Shown: positions 45,000 through 55,661 of the stretch, piece by piece
How positions within the stretch are numbered: the stretch's first letter is position 1
Layout of the letters: the number at the start of each line of letters is the position of its first letter
Program-made: the position numbers and the translations under genes
NCBI GenBank assembly: GCA_009760855.2
Contig: WPIO01000021.1
Location: 1,518,501-1,582,500 of the forward strand
Length of the DNA: 64,000 bases
Reading direction: 5' to 3'
Source of the DNA: Cristatella mucedo
Lineage: Eukaryota > Bryozoa > Phylactolaemata > Cristatellidae
Notes under the pieces: model-generated
Told to the model about the DNA's origin: nothing
Seen by the model: the letters and a program-made list of their open reading frames with translations, nothing else
Databases searched by the model: none

Positions 45000-46000
45000 T
45001 AAACCGCACCTGTGTGTGTGGGCATATTGGAGGGGAGCGTATTCAATGCTCGGTAGAAGCACTTCTGTGGCTAAAGCAGGGCAACATTGTACTCATCTAG
45101 CCCGGCAGCTGCTTGCGATTCCTTGCCTCTCGAGCCGCGAGTATGGCGCCTTCGAGAATCTGAAGTCGGACCTACGGCCCGGCAAAGGAGCCAGAGCGAA
45201 CTCGGGGCAGCAGGGGGGAGGTAAGACGGCTCCATGCTCGCAGGAGAGGCAGAAGCCGCTGGCTTTCGGCGTGCCGCCACGGAACGGCGGTAATGATAGG
45301 TACTCGACCAACATGTGGCAGGTCTAGCCGGCCTTTGCGACTGCGTGAGCCGAAAAGGTCCCGGGCGCTGAGCAAACAGCACCTCCGCTGGCGGTCGGCG
45401 CGGGAGCTCGCACTCCGACCTCGACGCGGCCGTCGGCCGAGTGAGATTGAAGCTCGACAGGTCGGTTGAAGCTTACGCCGCCGCGAGAGAGTCTCGTGCG
45501 TCGTGTCTCGTGGAAGGGTCTCCCAGCGGAAGTGTTGGCGGAGACTCGTTCGGACCAGGCGCCTGCCTGGCCCACCCGGTGTGGACTTCGGAAGCGAACT
45601 TCGCTCGGCGCTAAACTGTCTCGCAGCTATCGGGGCAGGCCGTATTCGAAGATAAGACATCGAGGCGAAGCACAGCTAACGTACTGGCTTAGTTACGTTT
45701 CGGCGGTGGGCTGCTTGGCGGCTCCTCCTCCTCCCCCCCCCTTGCTGAACAGTCACGGCTGCACCCAAAGCTCCCCTCGTCCTTGCGAGCAGTCCCGAAT
45801 ACGACACGAAGTGCCGCCCAACGGTCGTACGGCGGCCAGCTGGGCTCGAGCGCCGCCAGCTAACCCGTGAGTCGGCCGTGTGCCCTTCAGCGGTCGCGGA
45901 CCGAGCGAAGCAGGTCGCCAAAGCTTCGCTGACCGAGCAGCCAGCCAGCCGACAGTCATCTGCCAGGTCGGCAGTGGGATGCCAACAATTGTCGAGTACC
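45000..46000. other. Orphan CpG-rich island
   Basis: About 1 kb with high GC and CpG density, similar to 26389-27065 but with no recognised gene beside it. It lies 2.4 kb past the 3' end of the second elongase, so it is not its promoter. Open frames on both strands (for example 45466-45870 plus and 45172-45660 minus) overlap and look like GC shadows. It may be the promoter of an unseen gene or first exon. Confidence 0.4.
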
Positions 46001-46231
46001 TATGGGGCATCGCAAGCAGGATTTCTCTTTCAAGACGCTCGAACACATCTGCTCGTTAGTCGCTTCGATACGGTGTCAGGGTCTTCATTAAGATTAGAAT
46101 ACATCTTTAGTCCCACACTGCTTTAAGGCTAGATATAACCCGTCCAACCTCAGCACGATTAACTTTATTGTACCGTGTTCATGCAGTATAAGAAATTGCT
46201 AGAGAAACACCGTTCAACAGTTTATATATAT
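46001..46231. other. AT-rich spacer
   Basis: No gene; ends in a short TA run at 46223-46233. Confidence 0.35.
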
Positions 46232-46365
46232 ATAATTCATTTATATAGCGCCCCAAGAGAACTTAATCTGTATTCAGGGGCTTCACATATGCCTCGGGGC
46301 TCGAGCCCACGACTTTAGTCAGACCATGGTCGGGGGGGGGAGCACCTTAACCACTAGATTTGAAT
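46232..46365 (-). mobile_element. SINE-1 copy
   Basis: Minus-strand copy: LINE-A-like tail (atttatatagcgccccaag..tctgtattcaggggcttcac as read on plus), B-box-like gggctcgagccc, and the head ending ccttaaccact. A run of nine or ten Gs (near 46332-46340) interrupts the head. The A box is partly lost. Confidence 0.7.
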
Positions 46366-48370
46366 GATGCGGACCTTATACGACTACTTGGTTTGATAAA
46401 CTATCAACGTCAATAGAAAATACAACATAAAAAACATTGGTGCTCCTATTGAGTGAATACTGAGCTCGAGTTCGGTCTCCTTTCGGCCCTTTCAAGTGGT
46501 TAACCCCTGCTCAAAGGGTGGCAGCCGACATTTGCTCAAAGGATGGCAGCTGATCGAAAGACCATGATAAGCTCCACTAGTTTATGCAACTTAGTTGAGG
46601 CAAAAGATTCAACAGCTACATCTGTTCGGCAATATCAACATAATGAAAAAGCAAATTGACGACGAGCATATGATTCTCTCCATGCTACCTACCGATATGC
46701 AGGAAAGCACTGCCCGAGATCTATAAAGAAGGGCAAAACGAAATATCTGATGCATACACGGCCCATGACGAGGGTCGGGGGGGGGAGGCAGCAGGGAAAT
46801 TTCTGGTGCCGATCCAAGTGACTAGGAATGGATCACCATCCTTTGAACGAAGCTTGGGCCTGAAATGAACCTGTGCTCTGCATGAGCGGCTTAATAATAA
46901 GTCACCTAAGCTAATCAGTGTGGCTTAGTTCCCAAGTTAACGTTCAAAAACAGCTCGGGTTTTAACCATTAGGCAGACAGGCTTCTTAAAAACGTATAGC
47001 CTTCGACAGGCCATCTATCGCGAAACCAGCAGCCTTACGAAGCTGCCAGCAGCTGGGAAGCAGCTGGGACCGATGAGCATAGCTAGAAGGCTCAAAACCG
47101 GGTGAGAAAGTTATTACCAAGCAGGATTTGCAGGCCGAAGGGGCTGCAGCGATGCCACTCCCTATAACGGGTCGACCGAGCTGTTCGGCAAAGGACCTGC
47201 TACCAAGACAATTGAAAATGGCTGCACGGCAAGCCATCAGGTTGCTGCAACTGGCACTGTTTTTTGGCCTTTCCTCTTACTCCACCATTTAATCATAAGG
47301 GAACTGAGCATAATGGACAATCGGCTGGCACAAATGCCACACAGCAGCAGGTGTATATGCATACATCTGTGATTAGACCATCGGCTGTACCTAATATTTA
47401 ACGCTGAAAGAGAAACGGCTGGCCGTGGAAGGCGGCTTTGGAGACCGGGAACCAGCATGTGCATAGTGTCTCTGCTTCACAAATACGAGCAGCTTCTCCA
47501 TAAGCATATAGCAAACACCCTGGCTCAACAGGCAGCCGGCTTCCCAATGACTGTCAGGACTGCTCACTGTCTAGTTAAGTCTACCACACCTACTACCTGG
47601 TGAAGGGCGTCTGGCACATAGCAAAGATTTAAACTGAACGTACAAGGAAACTGACCATTGGATTTAGCACTTTGGCGCAGCAGGCCGTTATCTAAGCTGT
47701 GAGGACAACTGCACCTGCAACTAGACTTACGAGGTCGAGCTGTAGGTGACTGAACGGTGGCTACCGACGTGGCTATGCATTATCTGATTCAAACAGCATT
47801 ATATGTTGACACGTGGTAACTGATAGTAGATCCTGTCCAAAAAAGATATCAAACCCGACAGGCAAATTAGATCAAGCTTGAACACTGGTCGTTGATCATT
47901 TCTTCTTTAATCCCACTTGTCCACAACTGACATTACATGAGCCAACATATGCAGTGCTGAGGTCAAAAACTGGTTTCATTTGCAGGAACATCTGACAAAA
48001 TTAAATCATGGCAGCTTTGACACACTACCACAGGGTGATGACAGCACTCAGTGATACAGGGTGAGCTCTAGACTGACGTGCCACCCGAAACTAAGGGCAA
48101 GTCTGTCGACACTAATTTACTTGTGTAATGAAACATGAAGGGCCTTTTTGACAGAACGGTCAGCAACCGAGGTAGATGATAAGCTTGGCCACAGCCAGAA
48201 CCAGAGACAGCAATCTCTGTCAGTCTGGGCGCTTATCTTGTGGATATCGAAGCACTTTGTGGAATGACAAAATTTAGTGACGGCTACGCGTAATAGCAAC
48301 GGCTTTACCACCTACCCGCCTGCTTCCTGGCGACTAGGAGTAATGGCACATGAGACAGTTGACTGACTCT
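46366..48370. other. Unique DNA downstream of the second elongase
   Basis: About 2 kb with no recognised gene. A G run is present near 46776. The part next to 48370 probably holds the 3' UTR of the minus-strand elongase; a possible ATTAAA on the minus strand lies near 47910. Confidence 0.35.
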
Positions 48371-49162
48371 TCAGTCACTTTTCTTGGTCGATGACTGTGA
48401 TATGTAGGTTTCATAGAAGAACTTTGCGAAGAGCACAAAATAGCTCATGTACATGGCCGTAGAGTAGTACAAGTTTGCGTACGATTGATGGCAAGATTGT
48501 CCTCGCTCCTTCGCGAGGTAGACGTACACGTTCAACACGCAGCCGATAATCATCTGCGTCAACTGCAGCAGCGTAATGAACATCTTAAGCCAGTCGGGAA
48601 GACGGAACTTGAGGGCACGCAGGGCATAGTAAGAGTACATTACCGAGTGCACTACATAGTTCATGAAGGCGAACCATCGACCGGGTGCGGTGTACTCCAC
48701 GTAGCTGTACCACACGTAGATAAGAACCGTAACATGATGATACCAGTGCAGAAGAATAAGCGGCTGCTTCCGAAGCACAATGAACACGGTATCGCCGAGT
48801 TCCATAACCTTAGATAAGGTGAACAGCCCAATCCACAGAGCCGTTACCTCGTGCTTCATAAAGCTGTTGTTGCAGACGGAGTGATGGAAGCTCTTGCTTG
48901 CAACAACATAGTATATCTCGGGCCAGGTGCGTATCGTTCCTACGATGCTGAACAGCGCTAGCACCCCACTCCACACAGCCAGCGGCTTTGACAGGCTGAA
49001 TCTAGGTCTCTTCTCCATAAACCACTGAATGGAGAAGATCGCTACAACATACACGGCTGCATAGGCGAAGCTTTGGTGCCAGTGCTGAGCCATCCATTCG
49101 TCAAACTCCGATCGTGGCCAGCTCTTCTCGAAGGAATATACGCTAGAATAATGAGGCTCCAT
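48371..49162 (-). CDS. ELOVL6: ELOVL6-type fatty-acid elongase, second paralogue
   Basis: 263 residues from Met at 49162, no introns. Role as for the paralogue at 25585-26388: ER-membrane condensing step of fatty-acid elongation. Seen: KVMELGDT near 119-126, HWYHH at 139-143, NYVVHSVMYSYY near 168-179, LQLTQM near 199-204, and a KKSD C-terminus (KKxx ER retrieval). The frame is open 48 codons further, to 49306, but that extension is Cys/Arg-rich, unlike the family, and the ATG at 49162 (aatATGg, A at -3) starts at the same position as the paralogue, so 49162 was chosen. It is less GC-rich than the other copy. The two are roughly two-thirds identical by eye in the core. Confidence 0.93.
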   Translation of the reverse strand: MEPHYSSVYSFEKSWPRSEFDEWMAQHWHQSFAYAAVYVVAIFSIQWFMEKRPRFSLSKPLAVWSGVLALFSIVGTIRTWPEIYYVVASKSFHHSVCNNSFMKHEVTALWIGLFTLSKVMELGDTVFIVLRKQPLILLHWYHHVTVLIYVWYSYVEYTAPGRWFAFMNYVVHSVMYSYYALRALKFRLPDWLKMFITLLQLTQMIIGCVLNVYVYLAKERGQSCHQSYANLYYSTAMYMSYFVLFAKFFYETYISQSSTKKSD

Positions 49163-50030
49163 ATTTCGACGAAACGCGTGGAAATCCCTCACACACCAGT
49201 CGGTAGCACACCGGCGGCGGCGGAAACGATAGACCGGGCACGCGGCCTGACCTACTTGTACATAGTTACCACTGAAGCCGACCAGGAATGTAGTGCATTC
49301 TTCCATACATTTTTATGAATTTTAAGAATTAATACTGAAATAAGAGAATTTTTTTTAAGTAGAACAGCTTTGGCCCTACCTATTCACTTTAGACGCCCGC
49401 TCGTCTCCGCCGGATGTAACTGGAGTGCGCCTGTCCTGCCTGAGGCTCATTCGCCATAGATATCGGGACGGAATAGGTAGGCGTGATACGTAAGTGGCGC
49501 GCGGTTCCTCGTTCGGACAGAACTTGGCCGCAAAACACAGCGCTTGCAAAAGTGTTAGTCTCACCTAACGCACGACGAATACTCATAGCACCTGCATCTT
49601 TTATCACTGATAGAGACTTATAAATGCAGCACCAATCTACGCAGATATGCTGACATTAGTACGAACGCGGCAGTGACGAAGAGCGCTCATACCTTAACAG
49701 TCCACATCCTAAGCGCAGACAAGTATATTTGACAGCAGCGGAGGGATACAGGCGTTCAATAGCAGCCGTGGTTAAATCAATAGCGTTGTTACCTTGAGCT
49801 CAAATGAGCTCAAATGCCTAGGCCAACTCCGCAAACGCAACTGACTGCTTATCGTGATATCATGGCGTCGGCTTTTATTCGGTCTCGGCCATAAACTATC
49901 GCATAATCTGTTCGTGGCCCTCAAAATTCAGGAGCCATGAATAATGAGTACCAGTAATAATCTGGAATATTTTGCTCATCGCTGTTTCAGCAGTTGAAGC
50001 TTTGCACGGAGATTAATATCGCCGAAACCT
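49163..50030. other. 5' flank of the elongase and unique DNA
   Basis: The 49163-49330 part is the likely 5' UTR and promoter; AT-rich near 49310-49360. The rest shows nothing recognised. Confidence 0.35.
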
Positions 50031-50032
50031 TA

Positions 50033-50108
50033 GTAATAATAGTAATAATAATACGTTTGTTTTAGCACCCCCAGAAAACTCAAAGTTTTTCTAGGCATTT
50101 TTTTAATA
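50033..50108 (-). mobile_element. LINE-A 3' tail only
   Basis: AAT run at 50035-50053 followed by a diverged stem (gcacccccagaaaactcaaagtttttctaggcatttttt). Minus strand. Nothing further of the LINE is seen. Confidence 0.65.
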
Positions 50109-51554
50109 TAAGAATGATCTAAAGACTGTGTTCAACATAGGAGCGTAGAGACAGCCTTTACGAGCAGACTTATTGTCGCCCTGCGTCGACGAAGGTCGTT
50201 GCAGGCGGTCGCCGAAGCGGACATGCTCGGGAGTAGGGTGAGCGTCAGTCTTCGCGTACTAGTGCACGATTAGTTTCACTGAAAATCGTTTCGCTGAAAA
50301 ATTCTTGACCTGCTATAAACCGAATTTAACAGCTTCGTCGCTAACGCCCATTGGTTGCAAACACAGTGCTAGTAACGGCTGTAGGCCTTGCCGACGCGTA
50401 ACGAATACGGTAAAGTCTGAGCTTCGGGGCATGCGGTCAAGTCTGAGTTAGTGAATTTCAGGCGCAGAAACTATGCACGAAGGTATGCCGACGGAAGCAG
50501 AACACGGCCACAACAATAAACACCCGTACCTTCGGATCTTAAGTCCGTACCCGTAGCTTAGAGAAGCCTTTTGGATAGCCACGGAGGGTAGCAGATGTGC
50601 AGCATCAGCCGTACCGTAGCTTACAATAGCTCTTATGACGCTTACGAGCACTTCTACAAAGCCAGACTCGAGGTATTGTGGTATAGCTCTCGCCTGGTTC
50701 AAAGCCTCGGCTCAACAGTCTGAATATTACTTGACTTGTGGTATAAATGTCACCATACGGTAGACTACGACACAAACTGTTTTAAAGACCTATAATTCAG
50801 AACAGCGAATAATATCTCAACAGTCCTGCAATGGTCGATTCAGCGTGCTTACGTTTCAATCGACCATACGGAGCTTACAAGAATACTCTGTATTCATTCA
50901 AAGTCACATGATAGACTAGATATGATTAGATATGATGATATGATTAGACTAGATATGTTTCACTCTATAACAACACTGATATGCACAGTGCAGATACAAT
51001 TTTGAAGAAAAACCGACACGCTTTAGTTGGGAAAGTGAATGTCAAAGTTTGATAGCAGACATTACGATCCCAGAACAAGGAGCCTTCCAGAGAAGACAGA
51101 GACCAGGTTTTAATAAGGTCACTCAATGCCATAGGCTAAATTCTGATCATCAAAACTCATGAAAGTTTTGCTTTTACATCGGTTGTGTGCAGATAAAACA
51201 TGTCAAATAAGGAATGGTATCCAGAATAATAGGAACCATAGTATTGGATCGCTATACTTTTGATCACACCAAGAACACGAATCGAGGTCATTTTTATATG
51301 ACCTATTAAAATCAGAGGGTCACATGTGGCAATCGATCATATCTGCTAATAATCAAGAGGGATACCAATAAATAAGATTACACTATCTCTATATAGTAAG
51401 AAAATGAAAATAGTGGTAGCTAGCTAACTATATGCGTATATATCAACTATTTAAATATATAATAATTATATATATGATAATTAGCTAATTCAAGATAGCT
51501 CGAGAGGGATGCCACATCCAAGTTGGTCCGTGCAGTTGTGACATTTTTACTGCT
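50109..51554. other. Unique DNA
   Basis: About 1.4 kb. Contains a short imperfect tandem array of agatatgatta-like units at 50905-50960 and AT-rich DNA at 51430-51490. The segment 51512-51545 (gccacatccaagttggtccgtgcagttgtgaca) matches LINE-A, so a small LINE-A piece lies there. No gene. Confidence 0.4.
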
Positions 51555-51560
51555 TATTTA

Positions 51561-51584
51561 CACGCGCACACACACTCACTCACT

Positions 51585-51636
<52 letters not shown>

Positions 51637-51660
51637 CATATATACGTACATATATATGTA
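51561..51660. repeat. (CA)n / (TA)n microsatellite
   Basis: CA run at 51586-51620 followed by TA-rich DNA; lies directly before SINE-1. Confidence 0.95.
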
Positions 51661-51663
51661 TGC

Positions 51664-51804
51664 ATAATTCATTTATACAGCGTCCACTTATCCCTATTCA
51701 GGGGCTTTCCATATGTCACGGGGCTCGAGCATACGACCTTAGTCATCAAATACATTCACCTTAACCTTGGTCGAGGCGAGGACCTTAACCACTGGGCCAA
51801 ACCA
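51664..51804 (-). mobile_element. SINE-1 copy
   Basis: Minus strand: A-box-like TGGCCCAGTGG at about 51790-51800, B-box-like gctcgagc near 51724, and a tail as in 23115-23248 with sequence drift (cagcgtccacttatcccta). Followed on plus by a short LINE-A piece (cttgacttctgaagttcactgcttgcagg) at 51820-51870. Confidence 0.7.
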
Positions 51805-51880
51805 GCGAGGCATCTAGTCTTGACTTCTGAAGTTCACTGCTTGCAGGTTTTCCGGCCGATGCAGTCAGGCAATCATTTCT

Positions 51881-52545
51881 AATTGTACCCGGGCTAGGTT
51901 CGGTTGGCTGGGGCGGCTGTATGTGATAAGAATCACTGGCTGGTCCGAAACCTCACCTCTGGGCTTGCCCGGATATGCCATGGCACCTAGTAACCTTGGG
52001 TTTTGGGAACCTGACGTTGCCGTACGAGTCGTGGGTATTCGGTACTCTCGGGCTCCCTCAGCAACATGGGTATCTGGCGGTCGCCGACAATGCGGCCACG
52101 CGCAGAAGGCCAATAGGACGCACAGGTTAGTATATTCCCGCTCCCCCATAACATATTGTTCGTAGCCTCCCCCGGAGACGTTCGTAGACTCGCGAGCTTA
52201 GCTGTGCCGTGCTCTCAAGTCCCTGTTACTCAGCCAATGTCTTACTAATGTCTTCTAGGCTGGACTTGTGTGGATAGCAGCCCCGTCTTCAAGATTGCTC
52301 CGGTCCGATGGTGTCATCCCACGTTGGGAAGGCTGGCTTCGTTATTTTCCCGTAGCCTAATATGCCTTGGGCCCCAGTAACTTTGTTTAGTTAACCTGTT
52401 ATTGTTGGTGCATGCAGCTTTCTTTATAAAGAGGTTCAATCAAACTGTAGCTCATCTTTCCCTAGCCCGACGACGTGGCTAGCCGGCAGCGTGGCCGGAG
52501 CAGGGCGGTAGTTGGCTAGAAGAAGCCGACCCCCTACCCTGCACT
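51881..52545 (+). repeat. Dispersed repeat R1, copy 2
   Basis: Counterpart of 40848-41580. Starts tgtacccgggctaggttcgg and shares gatgcggccacgcgca-like, gttattgttggtgcatgcag, ataaagaggttcaa and ctagcccgacgacgtggc. Slightly shorter, so small deletions separate the copies. No open frame longer than 80 codons is shared, so it is not a coding repeat. Confidence 0.6.
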
Positions 52546-52599
52546 AGCTAGCCGACCCCATACCCTACCTTGCACTAGCAGGGTAACCGAAGCTTCGGT

Positions 52600-53147
52600 T
52601 ACACTGCTAGTGCAAGAAACTCTTCAGCCAGGCTCGTCTGTCGTGAGCGGCGAAATGGCCACATTACACCCCTTCTCGCCGATCTGAATTGGCTCCCAAT
52701 CAAGAAGCGGATCGAATACAAAGTTTTGTTACTCGCTGTAATGTGCTTTCATTCTTTGGCTACAGCCTAGTTATCAGTTACTATTCCCCAATCAGGCCAG
52801 ACATCGTACAACCCGCTGTTCTGACTCAAATTGCTTAGCTGCACTTCTAGTGAATCTGAAACCATTTGGAGACATTGCCTTCAGTTTGTGTGCTCGGAAA
52901 GCCTGGAACTCTCTACCGATTAAGGTCGCGACACCTCCGAATTGTCAATGTTCAAAAAGCCAAAGACGCACCATTTTCTCACAGAATTTGTTGGGTCCTC
53001 GCGACTTGTTCTTGGCGTACTTATGCGTGCTGATGCTGTGCATTCTAACACTAATTATATTTGCATTTGACATTCTGCATATTCCCACCTACCAAATTGA
53101 CGTTGACACTGTGCAAGTTACCGCTAACCATATGACAATTGATTCCT
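52600..53147 (+). mobile_element. LINE-A fragment
   Basis: Plus strand: aactcttcagccaggctcgtctgtcgtgag, then ccttctcgccgatctgaattggctccc, and further on ggaactctctaccgattaag. The 52850-53251 frame begins in it. Truncated at both ends; it is cut on the 3' side by SINE-2. Confidence 0.75.
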
Positions 53148-53308
53148 TTACAGCACTAGGTAACGCGGTTGCTTTCATGACCTCGGTCCTGAGGTCGTGG
53201 GTTCGATTCCTGCGGTGGGCGATCCTTTATCGCCACTGCAAGCGGTGCTGATAGCCGTAAAGGCTATTCTGTCGCTACACAAAACGAGGCTGTCTAAGCA
53301 GCTAGGAT
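53148..53308 (+). mobile_element. SINE-2 copy, followed by a SINE-1 head
   Basis: Head cagcactaggtaacgcggttgc with perfect B box GGTTCGATTCC at about 53200-53210; body and end as in 43427-43596 (cgctacacaaaacgaggctg, cagctagg). Directly after it, 53312-53390 reads agtggttaaagtgctcg and gaggagaatgtatttga, the head of SINE-1 in the plus direction, without tail. Confidence 0.72.
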
Positions 53309-53449
53309 TTATTAAGTGGTTAAAGTGCTCGTCTTTAATGACCCAGGTCGAGGAGAATGTATTTGAAGACTGCTTGAGCTCTGTGCTCGATATTTTACCA
53401 CCGCTTGTGCATTTTTTGGACGTACTTCTGAAAACTGGACACGCGTACT

Positions 53450-53765
53450 GAGGATTTGTGTACCAACTATAAGCACCTTATTGCTCTAACCTAAAGGCTT
53501 ACGAGAAGTGCAGTACAATAGGCTAGACAGGAAGTCACAAATGCATTGGAATGCTTGGATACGGTATCCCTCTCTAAGAAAGCCCAAATTATCAAAAACG
53601 TCTTTCGCAATCAAAAGCGTGGAACACGACAGATCTCCTAGAAAAACAGAAGCTGCAGCTGATTCACCTGCTGCCTATGGAGTTTAGAATTGGCTGCATC
53701 GCCTAATTTATGATAAAACCCAATTTCTTCTTAGGATCTTGATTTAACAATTTTCCTTTCGCTCC
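53450..53765 (-). mobile_element. Degraded LINE-A fragment
   Basis: Minus-strand match: aactataagcaccttattgc, then ggaagtcacaaatgcattgg, ggatacggtatccctctctaag and agctgattcacctgctg. No open frame and no tail. Confidence 0.55.
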
Positions 53766-55289
53766 GAGTCAAAGTACTTGTACACGTAAGGTCAAATTGA
53801 GATTGGAGGCAGGGATCAAGCAATTAATTTTCTACCACTTTAATCCAACAGAACTTGCAGGAGTCCGCCTCAAGAATCACGATTAGGTGCGTGGCATACG
53901 AAAAGTTTATTACAAAAAGTTCGCGGAGTTTGTAGCACAACACTTGGAGGACAAGGGACGAGGTGAAGTCCATTTCTCAAGGCGAGCGAACGGCTGGCTT
54001 ATGGCCTATCGCGTGGCAGGTAAATTTCGTAGCTTGCGCGTACCTATCATCGAGCAGGTTCAAATATGGTCTTGTAAGGAGCTCTAGAGAGAAGAAAGAG
54101 AGGATAGCTTTCGTTCAGGCTGACAGGCAGGCAGCAAATCCAGAGAAAGTGGCGCCGACAGTCACATGAGTAATTGTGTTATTGGCTGAAAGTGTTTGCA
54201 GCTAGACGAAATAGGCGTCTGGGCGAGGCATTCGAACCTTTTGTAGTTTGAAGTTGTATGAGAGGGAGCAGAGTCAGCCAGGGGAGCGACGGCAAGTTCG
54301 CATGTTGGCATCCCCCGTAAATGTTCTTCAAATTTAATTCATCCAGGTTTTATTCGCACGACATCTTCCATGCAAAATTGGCCTTTAGCACTACCCAGGA
54401 ACTACAGGAGATGCTTCGAAAGCAGTCTCAAAAGGCTGCCAGCCGCTCATAGCAGCAATATCGAAGCAGCTAGCGTTGTATATACGAAGGTATTCTAAGC
54501 ATAATCCTTTCGAGAAACATCTTTCCTGATAATACTGGCCAAAGAAACCATACCCAATCCGGAATAATCTGCAGACAATATATGCGTGCTCATTTTCTGA
54601 GGATATGTTTAATGGTGTATGCAGCTAATAGTAGAAAGCGCGGCGCAGTAGCAAATTTTGAAAACTTTTATTTTTCCTCCGCTATACTGGCTATACTGGC
54701 GCGGTGCATACATAGTCGGGTAAATAAATTGGCAGTCGGGCCGGCAGCTACCTTCACCTATTTCAAGAGCAAATTTCCGAAGACGACATTGCGATCGGCT
54801 GGTGAAAAGTACCTGGATGTCTGCATAAATCATCTGTAGGTTTAAATCTACGGTCCTCAGCTGACCGGAGGCGGAAAAACCATTTTTCATACAGCGAACC
54901 CATTCCATTGCGTAATTTCTGTGGATTCTATCAACCGGTCATATTCGTATGCGACTGAGTTGCTATCAACGATGTTTACATGACATTACGGTAGTGATGC
55001 GGAATATAGGTCTGTACAGTGAATCTAGGTCTTTACAGTGTATCTTTTTGAAGACCCCCTTTGTTTAGTGTGTTTAGTTTGTCAAGCTTTGACGTATGTC
55101 TGAAGAGGGTAGCATCTTCTGTTAGTGCGAGGCGAGTTGTCAGGTTAAAAATACGTCAAGGCGAAACCTGCGGTGCTGGCCGAAATATTGTAGAGCCATT
55201 AATTTTTTATTTAGTGCTAGTATTCTCGCTGTTGCTCTGTAGGTTTAGAATGGTTTTTACCATCTTGGTTAAGGTTGCCATTTGGCCCA
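53766..55289. other. Unique DNA 5' of the TXNDC15 exons
   Basis: Plus frames 53887-54087 and 54582-54839 (85 residues) show no domain. The first TXNDC15 exon, with the start codon and signal peptide, should lie here or further upstream, but no convincing candidate with the needed donor phase was found. Confidence 0.35.
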
Positions 55290-55513
55290 ATGGGTAGTTC
55301 ATGGCTGGAACTCACTACCGATGCACGTCAAAACGTCCCTTGACACGACGAAATTTAAAAAGAAGCTTAAAACTCACCTTTTTATTACAGCATTTGGCGG
55401 GTCTTTGTGATTCGCCCTTTGAGTGCATATACCTGCCTAGACTATGCCTGCTGCTTGTGGATGTTACCACCACTCATTTGGTAATGCTTTATATGCAGCA
55501 TCTGTAAAGTGCC

Positions 55514-55592
<79 letters not shown>

Positions 55593-55625
55593 GTTATTTG
55601 AGTGCGCTTACTTCAAGTTATTCAT
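55290..55625 (+). mobile_element. LINE-A 3' end with expanded (GA)n
   Basis: Starts with ggctggaactcactaccgatg and has cgacgaaatttaaaaagaagcttaa, typical of the LINE-A C-terminal coding end, then the tail ctgtaaagtgcctagaga. The tail is split by a (GA)n run and resumes as gattggttatttgagtgcgctta. No ATT run. It lies in the intron before TXNDC15 exon 2 seen here. Confidence 0.75.
55513..55589. repeat. (AG)n microsatellite inside the LINE-A tail
   Basis: About 77 bp of pure AG. It replaces the cctagaaagagatt step of the LINE-A tail, suggesting expansion from that short GA-rich seed. Confidence 0.95.
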
Positions 55626-55661
55626 TGATTTGTGTGAACTGAAACTGCTTTGTGTTTTTAG

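Noticed and set aside
48371-49306. 311-residue elongase starting at 49306
   Set aside because: The 48-residue extension is unlike the family, its ATG context is weak, and the paralogue starts at the position matching 49162.
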